Positions 1 to 4,869 of a stretch of 5,896 nt of DNA are shown here, in pieces (the stretch's first letter is position 1; the number at the start of each line of letters is the position of its first letter). This stretch comes from an uncultured Succinatimonas sp. (GTDB lineage: Bacteria > Pseudomonadota > Gammaproteobacteria > Enterobacterales > Succinivibrionaceae). The stretch spans positions 1 through 5,896 of the forward strand of contig CALBLB010000019.1 of assembly GCA_937896115.1 (NCBI GenBank), read 5' to 3'. A program made the translations under genes and the position numbers. A model generated the notes under the pieces. That model had not been told where the DNA came from, did no database searches, and was given only the letters and a program-made list of their open reading frames with translations.

Positions 1-919
1 AGGCTTTTCAGGAGCCGGTAAATCCACGCTGGTACGTTGCATCAATCTGCTTGAACGTCCTACATCAGGAAGAGTAAGCGTCAACGGCATTGAGCTTACG
101 GCATTGTCAGATCAGGACTTGCGCAAGGTAAGACAGAGTATAGGAATGATCTTCCAGCATTTTAATCTCATGCCTTCGCGTACGGTATTTGACAATATAG
201 ATTTGCCTTTGAAGCGTACCGGAATGCCAAAGGAAGAACGTCGCCAAAAGATCATGAAGCTTTTGGATTTGGTAGGTCTTGCCGATAAAGATGCTGCCTA
301 TCCTTCGCAGTTATCGGGAGGACAAAAGCAAAGAGTGGCCATAGCCAGAGCGTTGGCTTGCGATCCTGCGGTATTGCTGTGCGATGAGGCTACTTCGGCA
401 CTTGATCCCAAAACCACGGCGCAGATTTTAAAGCTTTTACGGGATTTAAATGCCAAATTGGGGCTTACCATCGTGGTCATAACCCATCAGATGTCGGTGG
501 TAAAGGAGATCTGTGATCGTGCCGCGGTAATGGAGCACGGAAGAGTTACCGAATGCGGCAGTGTATATGAGCTTTTTAGCAAGCCTCATGACAAGAGTAC
601 CAAGAGTTTTCTTGAGACTGCATCGAATCTTAATGCTTTCTATGAGATCTTTGATAAGCCCGGATCGCTTGCCGATCTTAAAGACGGTACGCATATTTGG
701 TTTTTAACTTATACAGGCTCTTCAACAGGTGAAGCCTTGATGTCAAAACTTTATCAGTACTATAAAGTTGAAGCCAACATTCTTTACGGTGACATCGATT
801 ACATCAAAGGAGAACCTTTGGGAAAGCTTGCTGTCAATTTGCGGGGAGATCCCAAGAAGATAGATGAAGCCGTAGCTTTTCTGCGTGAACGCAACGTGGA
901 TGTGGAGATGATCAAATGA
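1..919 (+). CDS. metN: MetN, methionine ABC transporter ATP-binding protein (5' end outside window)
   Basis: This is the cytoplasmic ATPase that powers uptake of methionine across the inner membrane through MetI. The reading frame is open from the left edge, with its first full codon at base 2. Of the 305 visible residues, the Walker A motif GFSGAGKS is at 1-8, the Q-loop Gln (IFQHF) near 52, the signature LSGGQ at 104-108, Walker B LLCDE ending near 129, and the switch His (ITHQM) near 162. From about residue 228 the tail matches the NIL domain, which in MetN proteins binds methionine and shuts transport down when internal methionine is high. E. coli MetN has 343 residues with Walker A near residue 38, so only about 37 residues are missing. 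The stop overlaps the metI start as ATGA, indicating translational coupling. Family assignment is strong. The substrate (methionine rather than another small amino acid) rests on the NIL domain and the MetI neighbour. Confidence 0.93.
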   Translation, partial: GFSGAGKSTLVRCINLLERPTSGRVSVNGIELTALSDQDLRKVRQSIGMIFQHFNLMPSRTVFDNIDLPLKRTGMPKEERRQKIMKLLDLVGLADKDAAYPSQLSGGQKQRVAIARALACDPAVLLCDEATSALDPKTTAQILKLLRDLNAKLGLTIVVITHQMSVVKEICDRAAVMEHGRVTECGSVYELFSKPHDKSTKSFLETASNLNAFYEIFDKPGSLADLKDGTHIWFLTYTGSSTGEALMSKLYQYYKVEANILYGDIDYIKGEPLGKLAVNLRGDPKKIDEAVAFLRERNVDVEMIK

Positions 920-1596
920 ACGATTTATTGAATACGCTCATGCCGAATTTCGAGCCTTTAAAGGGTGAGTTTTACGAATGTCTTTATCAAACGCTCATCA
1001 TGATCGCAGTATCCGGTACCATTGCCTGGTTTTTAGGCGTGGCTTTGGGAGTTACATTGGTAGTTACCAAACGCGGCGGGATCAGACCTCATCTCATGAT
1101 TTTTACCTGCTGCGACAGGGCGATAGATGTCATTCGCTCGGTGCCTTTCATCATCCTTATGGTCCTTTTGATCCCTCTTTCAAGATTGATCGTCGGAACA
1201 GGATCCGGTCTTACCGGATCTTTTGTGGCTTTGGTATTTGGTACCGTACCCTTTTTTTCACGTCAGATAGAACAGGTTTTGTCCGATGTGGATTCAGGGC
1301 TTATCGAAGCGGCACAGGCCATGGGATTTTCCCCGTGGGAAATTATCTTCAGCGTGTATCTTAAAGAAAGCGTACCCGGGATCACCCGCGTTACCATGAT
1401 CACTTTTGTAAGTTTTGTAGGAATAACCGCTATTGCAGGAGCAATAGGCGCAGGAGGTCTTGGTGATTTTGCCATACGTTACGGTTATCAGATGGGGTAT
1501 CGCGACATGATCTGGCTTACCGTGGCGGTGATTTTGGTGATGATCAGTATTTTCCAGTTCGTAGGATCCGTCATTATCAAAAAGAATACCCATTAA
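916..1596 (+). CDS. metI: MetI, methionine ABC transporter permease
   Basis: This is the inner-membrane permease of the MetNI importer. Its 226 residues compare with 217 in E. coli MetI. Hydrophobic stretches at about 24-50, 72-96, 99-116, 160-184 and 197-221 fit the five-helix MetI topology. The cytoplasmic EAA coupling motif starts at residue 131 (EAAQAMGFSPWEI) and contacts the ATPase. The glycine-rich AGAIGAGGLGDFAIRYGYQ segment near 174-192 is highly typical of MetI. The ATG lies inside the last codons of metN, with a GGAG ribosome site at 904-907, eight bases upstream. No metQ follows: the next gene, 10 bp away, is on the other strand. The substrate-binding lipoprotein must therefore be upstream of metN or elsewhere. 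Confidence 0.93.
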   Translation: MNDLLNTLMPNFEPLKGEFYECLYQTLIMIAVSGTIAWFLGVALGVTLVVTKRGGIRPHLMIFTCCDRAIDVIRSVPFIILMVLLIPLSRLIVGTGSGLTGSFVALVFGTVPFFSRQIEQVLSDVDSGLIEAAQAMGFSPWEIIFSVYLKESVPGITRVTMITFVSFVGITAIAGAIGAGGLGDFAIRYGYQMGYRDMIWLTVAVILVMISIFQFVGSVIIKKNTH

Positions 1597-1603
1597 AGAT
1601 TTG

Positions 1604-1618
1604 CACTTACCATAAGTG
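1604..1618. terminator. Small inverted repeat between convergent metI and DUF3990 gene
   Basis: The sequence CACTTA-CCA-TAAGTG is a perfect 6-bp inverted repeat with a 3-base loop, beginning eight bases after the metI stop and overlapping the stop codon of the opposite gene (1607-1609). Its position between convergent genes suits a bidirectional transcription stop. However, the stem is short and AT-rich, and no clear T-run follows on the plus strand. It may be weak or incidental. Confidence 0.25.
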
Positions 1619-2098
1619 TCTGATCTTTCTAAATCCTACAAATTCAAGTAATTTCAGTGCCTTGGCGGTGTGAAAAAGGCACTGATGAGCAAAATCCCTT
1701 TTAGACAGTCTTTTTATAAGTTCTTTTTCCCCAAAAGCCCCGCTTTCAAAACGATTAAAGTCCTGATATCCGCAGTCATCAGGAAGCGGTCCTAAGACAA
1801 TGTCGTAACCGTGTTCCCAGTTTGCGTCAGTGTGGCATTTAAAGACAAAACGCACGAAATCCTCATCGGGGGCTGAAAACATTTTAACCTGCAATCCCAC
1901 GTCTACAGCATCCTGCAAGGTGAAATTAAATATGCTGATGAAACCTGCGGCACGATTACGAGCAGCTACATGCATCCAGCGCAAGGCCTGAACATATTCA
2001 GGAGTGGTGTAAAAGCCGTTGCCAAAATCTGATGATGTCGAAGAAGGCAGGATCTTGGGAAATTCTATGATCTCTTTGCTGCCGTGAAACAATTTCAT
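1607..2098 (-). CDS. DUF3990 family protein, predicted ADP-ribosyltransferase-like fold
   Basis: This 163-residue soluble protein has no signal peptide or membrane segment. The N-terminus has the DUF3990 hallmarks: LFHGS at residues 3-7, then DFGNGFYTT at 24-32, followed by a QA..W element at 37-41. The C-terminal half carries YDIVLGP at 98-104 and HQCLFHT..ALKLLEF from 138, both typical of the family. The HGS and GFYTT blocks resemble the NAD-binding blocks of ADP-ribosyltransferases, so an ADP-ribosylating activity is plausible, but it is inferred and no target can be named. DUF3990 genes are often found beside a small DUF3791 gene in a toxin-antitoxin-like pair; none is present here. The gene lies alone, convergent with metI and divergent from the HD-domain gene. 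There is no recognisable Shine-Dalgarno sequence before the ATG at 2098, so translation may be weak. The next in-frame Met is residue 42, beyond both N-terminal motifs, so the chosen start is preferred. Confidence 0.8.
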   Translation of the reverse strand: MKLFHGSKEIIEFPKILPSSTSSDFGNGFYTTPEYVQALRWMHVAARNRAAGFISIFNFTLQDAVDVGLQVKMFSAPDEDFVRFVFKCHTDANWEHGYDIVLGPLPDDCGYQDFNRFESGAFGEKELIKRLSKRDFAHQCLFHTAKALKLLEFVGFRKIRHLW

Positions 2099-2118
2099 GA
2101 GAAAGCTTAGTCTGTATG

Positions 2119-2180
2119 TTTTAACCGTGTTTAATCAAACTTTAACAAAAAGAGAGTTTTTATTCAGGATGTTTAACCAA
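2119..2180. promoter_or_regulatory. Phased TTTAAC-like repeats in the divergent intergenic region
   Basis: Four related AT-rich elements occur in the same orientation: TTTTAACC at 2119, GTTTAATC at 2129, CTTTAACA at 2140 and GTTTAACC at 2171. Their TTAA cores start at 2121, 2131, 2142 and 2173, which are steps of 10, 11 and 31 bases, close to whole turns of the helix. Read on the minus strand they are GTTAAA-like repeats, resembling the roughly 11-bp-spaced GTTAA direct repeats bound by ArcA in enterobacteria. The region separates the divergent DUF3990 and HD-domain genes, so an operator here could act on either. No convincing -35/-10 pair was found on either strand. Regulator identity is speculative. 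Confidence 0.3.
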
Positions 2181-2249
2181 GTTATGCATTGATGTTTACA
2201 CGATATTCGGAAAATTGTCTGCGTTAAATGAACACATGCAAATAAAAAA

Positions 2250-2253
2250 AGGA
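2250..2253 (+). promoter_or_regulatory. Ribosome binding site that fixes the HD-domain gene start
   Basis: AGGA lies six bases before the ATG at 2260. The alternative in-frame starts, TTG at 2215 and ATG at 2236, have no comparable site. Starting at 2260 also puts the twin arginines at residues 9-10, a normal distance for a Tat signal peptide. Confidence 0.75.
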
Positions 2254-2259
2254 AAAAAT

Positions 2260-3408
2260 ATGAATACTCCTGCAGATCTTTCCCGCAGAAATTTTCTTAA
2301 GCTGACGGCTACCGCCGCAGCAGGACTTGCCGTATCGAGTTTCTTTCAGCCGGCCTTTGCTGCGAATGTCAAAGTAAAGAAGCTTGCCTTGGATGCCATC
2401 CCTGCAGATGCTGTTGAAATTGCCAAGAACTCTGAGCTCGTACAAAACGCATGGAATTATCTCTTGGGTGAAATCAATTCCCTGCATGATGCCGAGTTAA
2501 AAGAAAAAGTGCTGGGCATTTATGCAAAAACAGCTCCTTCCTTTATGGAACGCTACCAGTCTCAAACCGCTGTCAAAGCCGTATATCAAAAGCTTTTTGA
2601 CGCAGGTTTGGTCGATCCCAAGCTTACCGCCGTTGATAAACTCTTTCCTCCGTTAAAAGATCCTGATACCAATCCTCAGCCTTTCTTTTCAGCTCCTGGA
2701 AGCGGATACGGCAGCCATCATGCTTATCCCGGCGGACTGGTGACACATACTGCCGTGAACGTGGAAATCACCAAATCCATCTTGGCAACTTACAGTCATA
2801 TCATGGATTATGAACACGGATACGATATTGCCGTCGCAGGACAACTTTTACATGATTTGGCCAAACCCTGGGTTTTCCAATGGCAAAAGGACGGTTCTTC
2901 TCTGCCTGAATACACCATTGCAGGTACCGGAGCTCATCATATTTTCTCGGTTGCAGAAGCAATTTTCCGCAAACTGCCTGCAGATGAAGTGGTGGCTCAG
3001 GCCTGTGCTCATGATCATCCGGGCTCAAAAGCCGATGAAGAGCAGGTTGTAAATTGGATAAAGGCAGCCTCGATCATCGCAGGTGTCGATCCCGTCTCAT
3101 ACGGCCTTTTAAGTGGCGACGCTAAGACTTTGCCCACTCCTCATCAGCAGGCAGGTTATATCGTGCACTTAGGCGATCACGATTGGGTGTTGTCAGTACC
3201 GGCTGCCCAACAGTCAGTAGCTGTTTTAAAACAGGTCGCCTCCAAAGTTTACGGAATGAACGAGCAGGATTTGAATTCAATCAAATTCAACAAGTTCAGA
3301 AATTACATAGGTGCACAGTACAGCTTTATGCATGTGCATCAGGCTTTGTCTACCAAAGATCCTTTCACTGCCGCAAGCGAGGTAGCCTCTTTGGTAGTCG
3401 GTAAGTAA
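2260..3408 (+). CDS. Tat-exported HD-domain protein, putative periplasmic phosphohydrolase
   Basis: This 382-residue protein begins with a clear twin-arginine signal peptide: SRRNFLK at residues 8-14, a hydrophobic stretch at about 15-29, and a likely signal peptidase site AFA|AN after residue 34. It should therefore be folded in the cytoplasm and exported to the periplasm. The mature part contains an HD-type metal-binding domain: HHAYPGGLVTHT at 153-164, the HD pair at 198-199 (LLHDLAK), HH at 226-227, HDHPG at 251-255 and a possible last Asp at 277. The HHAYPGG..TH block recalls the HD domains of YhaM-type nucleases and other HD phosphohydrolases. No nuclease OB-fold, GYP motif or membrane anchor is seen. 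Export by Tat fits a metal site loaded before transport. The substrate is unknown, with a nucleotide or other phosphoester the general expectation for the family. The gene is followed after 55 bp by tatABC on the same strand. Tat signal and HD family are well supported; enzymatic activity is inferred. Confidence 0.88.
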   Translation: MNTPADLSRRNFLKLTATAAAGLAVSSFFQPAFAANVKVKKLALDAIPADAVEIAKNSELVQNAWNYLLGEINSLHDAELKEKVLGIYAKTAPSFMERYQSQTAVKAVYQKLFDAGLVDPKLTAVDKLFPPLKDPDTNPQPFFSAPGSGYGSHHAYPGGLVTHTAVNVEITKSILATYSHIMDYEHGYDIAVAGQLLHDLAKPWVFQWQKDGSSLPEYTIAGTGAHHIFSVAEAIFRKLPADEVVAQACAHDHPGSKADEEQVVNWIKAASIIAGVDPVSYGLLSGDAKTLPTPHQQAGYIVHLGDHDWVLSVPAAQQSVAVLKQVASKVYGMNEQDLNSIKFNKFRNYIGAQYSFMHVHQALSTKDPFTAASEVASLVVGK

Positions 3409-3427
3409 ATTTTAGTTGAAGATAAGC

Positions 3428-3451
3428 AAATGCCGCTTAAAGCGGCATTTT
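3428..3451 (+). terminator. Hairpin between the HD-domain gene and tatA (terminator or attenuator)
   Basis: A perfect inverted repeat runs from 3428 to 3450: AAATGCCGC, loop TTAAA, GCGGCATTT. A short T-run (3448-3451) ends it, immediately before the tatA ribosome site. This looks like an intrinsic terminator of the HD-domain transcript, but the T-run is only four bases. No promoter is evident in the remaining 55-bp gap, so partial read-through into tatABC is likely. It could equally act as an mRNA-stabilising or processing hairpin that sets the ratio of the HD protein to the Tat proteins. Confidence 0.6.
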
Positions 3452-3458
3452 AAGGAGG
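3452..3458 (+). promoter_or_regulatory. Strong ribosome binding site of tatA
   Basis: AAGGAGG lies five bases before the ATG at 3464, close to the ideal anti-16S match. It chooses this start over an upstream in-frame codon at 3416 that would read through the hairpin. The resulting N-terminus, MGAMSLWHWG, aligns with E. coli TatA (MGGISIWQLL). Confidence 0.85.
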
Positions 3459-3463
3459 AAAAC

Positions 3464-3664
3464 ATGGGAGCCATGTCACTTTGGCATTGGGGCATATTGC
3501 TGTTGGTTGCAATTTTGGTGTTCGGTACCGGCAAGCTTAAAAACATAGGAAAAGATGCCGGAAGCGCCATTCGCGGTTTTAAAGAAGGGCTGAACGACAG
3601 CACTGAACAGACGCCAAAAGATGAGCATAAATTAGCAGATCCTGCTACAGATCATCGCTCTTGA
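3464..3664 (+). CDS. tatA: TatA, twin-arginine translocase pore-forming subunit
   Basis: TatA multimerises in the inner membrane around the TatBC-substrate complex and lets folded proteins through. The 66-residue protein has the standard plan: a short periplasmic N-terminus, one membrane helix at about 6-20, the FGTGKL hinge at 20-25 (containing the conserved Phe20-Gly21), and an amphipathic helix at about 26-44 (GKDAGSAIRGFKEGL) followed by a short polar tail. It is shorter than E. coli TatA (89 residues), but only in the dispensable tail. The polar residue at position 8, Gln in E. coli, is His here. The hinge has Gly23 where Lys is common. It heads a tatABC cluster. A second Met at residue 4 is possible, but the ribosome site favours the first. 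Confidence 0.95.
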   Translation: MGAMSLWHWGILLLVAILVFGTGKLKNIGKDAGSAIRGFKEGLNDSTEQTPKDEHKLADPATDHRS

Positions 3665-3671
3665 AAATTTT

Positions 3672-4085
3672 ATGTTCGGCTTTTCCTTAACCCAGCTTTT
3701 CTTAGTTTGCATGGTGGCACTCGTGGTCTTGGGACCTAAGCAAACCGTTGAATTTGCCTATAGTCTCGGACGACAGTTGGGCAGGTGCAAACGTTTTTTC
3801 GATGGATGCAAACAAGAGTTAGATTTGCAAAAAATTGCTGCAAATTGCTCTTCAGTGCTTAAAGAGCATAACGATGAAATGACGCTTGCCCTTAAACAAG
3901 CCATGAAATTAAATGAAAAAAACTTGGGCAAAGATCAGGATGATCAGGCTGCAACAAAACATGCTGACACGCCTGCAAGTACCAATGCAGGTGAAGATAA
4001 GCAATTGCTTGCAAGAATGGCAGATCTTGAACGTGAGATATCGGCATTAAAGTCAGAGATCTGCAATAGGAAAAAGATCTCATGA
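3672..4085 (+). CDS. tatB: TatB, twin-arginine translocase receptor subunit
   Basis: TatB forms the substrate-recognition complex with TatC. The 137-residue protein has an N-terminal membrane helix at about 4-20 ending in LGPKQ (20-24), the TatB-specific Leu-Gly-Pro hinge, then an amphipathic helix at about 25-50. This and its place between tatA and tatC distinguish it from a second TatA. The conserved Glu8 of TatB is Gln here. The tail is unusual: residues 112, 116, 119, 123, 126 and 130 are Leu, Met, Leu, Ile, Leu, Ile, a regular heptad pattern predicting a terminal coiled coil where most TatB tails are loose and proline-rich. Five cysteines (13, 39, 46, 59, 131) are also more than usual. 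The ATG has no Shine-Dalgarno sequence and starts seven bases after the tatA stop, so translation probably depends on coupling to tatA. The stop overlaps tatC as ATGA. Confidence 0.92.
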   Translation: MFGFSLTQLFLVCMVALVVLGPKQTVEFAYSLGRQLGRCKRFFDGCKQELDLQKIAANCSSVLKEHNDEMTLALKQAMKLNEKNLGKDQDDQAATKHADTPASTNAGEDKQLLARMADLEREISALKSEICNRKKIS

Positions 4086-4825
4086 CAGCGACATCACCGT
4101 TTCTTTCAAATCTCATGCAGTTAAGAAGAACTTTGTTGCGCAGTGCTCTTGGTTTTCTTATCGCTATGATCGTGATTTTCCCGTTCATGGATGAGATTTT
4201 TGAATTTGCCTGCGCACCTTTGTTAAAAGCTTTGCCAAAAGGTACATCGCTGTTGGCAGTGGGGGTGATCTCTCCTGTGATGGGGCCTTTACGTACGGTG
4301 TTTTTTGCCGCTTTGTGTCTGTCACTGCCTTGGACTTTGCTACAGATTTGGCTTTTTGTCGCTCCGGGGCTGTACCGCAAAGAGAAAAAAGCTACACTGC
4401 TTTTCTTGTTTTCGGCTGTAAGCATGTTTTCAATGGGCACGGCTTATTGCTATTTTGTGGTCTTTCGTTTTCTTTTTCCTTTTATTGCATCTTTTGCGCC
4501 TGCGGCAGTTAACTTTGCACCTGACGTCGATGCTTATTTAAGCTTCATGTTGCGTATGTTCGCAGCATTCGGCTTGACTTTTGAAACACCGGTAGCGGTA
4601 TTTTGTCTCGTTAAATTTTCACTGGTATCGGTGGAAAAACTAAAAAAGATAAGACGTTATGTCTTGGTGGGAGCTTTTGCCGTAGCTGCAGTATTGACGC
4701 CGCCTGATGTTACCTCGCAACTGTTGCTGGCTTTGCCTTTGGCCCTGCTTTATGAGTTTGGGGTAATGTTGGCATCTTTTGGTATAAGAAAATCAAAGAC
4801 TTTAAACAGCGTTCCATCTGCGTGA
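4082..4825 (+). CDS. tatC: TatC, twin-arginine translocase core subunit
   Basis: TatC is the multi-spanning inner-membrane protein that binds the twin-arginine motif. The 247-residue sequence aligns along its whole length with E. coli TatC (258 residues) and has six predicted membrane helices. Landmark residues are kept: CAPLLKALP with Pro46 (E. coli Pro48), IWLFVAPGLYRKE with Phe92 and Glu101 (E. coli Phe94 and Glu103), TFETPVA with Glu168 (Glu170), and LTPPDVTSQ with Asp209 (Asp211). One notable change is NLMQLRR at residues 10-16: Gln13 stands where E. coli has Glu15, a strongly conserved residue of the signal-peptide site. Translation is coupled to tatB by the ATGA overlap, with AGGA at 4068-4071, rather far upstream. 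No tatD follows; the next gene is convergent. Confidence 0.96.
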   Translation: MTATSPFLSNLMQLRRTLLRSALGFLIAMIVIFPFMDEIFEFACAPLLKALPKGTSLLAVGVISPVMGPLRTVFFAALCLSLPWTLLQIWLFVAPGLYRKEKKATLLFLFSAVSMFSMGTAYCYFVVFRFLFPFIASFAPAAVNFAPDVDAYLSFMLRMFAAFGLTFETPVAVFCLVKFSLVSVEKLKKIRRYVLVGAFAVAAVLTPPDVTSQLLLALPLALLYEFGVMLASFGIRKSKTLNSVPSA

Positions 4826-4832
4826 GCACAGA

Positions 4833-4861
4833 TCACAAGGCGGTCTTAGACCGCCTTGTGA
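4833..4861. terminator. Long hairpin between convergent tatC and RNA methyltransferase genes
   Basis: A near-perfect palindrome of 29 bases lies eight bases after tatC: 14 paired positions around a single central T (realistic loop TTA), with arms TCACAAGGCGGTCT and AGACCGCCTTGTGA. It is GC-rich and positioned to end transcripts from both sides. Neither strand shows a T-run after the stem: the plus strand continues AGAAAAATAC's A-rich stretch, and the minus strand continues into mixed sequence. It may therefore be a 3'-end stabilising hairpin or rely on Rho as much as being a classic intrinsic terminator. Confidence 0.7.
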
Positions 4862-4869
4862 GAAAAATA

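Noticed and set aside
104..106. TTG as the start of the first ABC ATPase gene
   Set aside because: The frame is open to the left edge and the Walker A motif lies upstream at 2-25, so the real start is outside the window.
2215..2259. Longer HD-domain protein starting at TTG 2215 or ATG 2236
   Set aside because: Only the ATG at 2260 has a good ribosome site, and it gives a normal-length Tat n-region.
2099..2259. Sigma-70 promoters or an FNR site (TTGAT half-site near 2189) in the divergent region
   Set aside because: No -35/-10 pair with acceptable match and spacing on either strand, and the second FNR half-site is absent.
2224..2487. Minus-strand open frame upstream of the DUF3990 gene as a possible antitoxin
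   Set aside because: It is antisense to the signal peptide and early coding part of the HD-domain gene and shows no DUF3791 resemblance.
3416..3463. Longer TatA starting at 3416
   Set aside because: It would translate the hairpin and add 16 residues before a perfect TatA N-terminus that has its own strong ribosome site.
3417..4004. 13-base direct repeat TGAAGATAAGCAA at 3417 and 3992
   Set aside because: One match of this length in about 6 kb of A-rich sequence is near chance expectation, and one copy lies within tatB coding sequence.
3999..4010. 12-bp palindrome AAGCAATTGCTT inside tatB
   Set aside because: Short, within coding sequence, with no partner site or regulatory context.
3892..4440. 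Long minus-strand open frame (182 codons) across tatB and tatC
   Set aside because: It lies opposite two confidently identified genes and its translation shows no domain or signal; it is a shadow frame.
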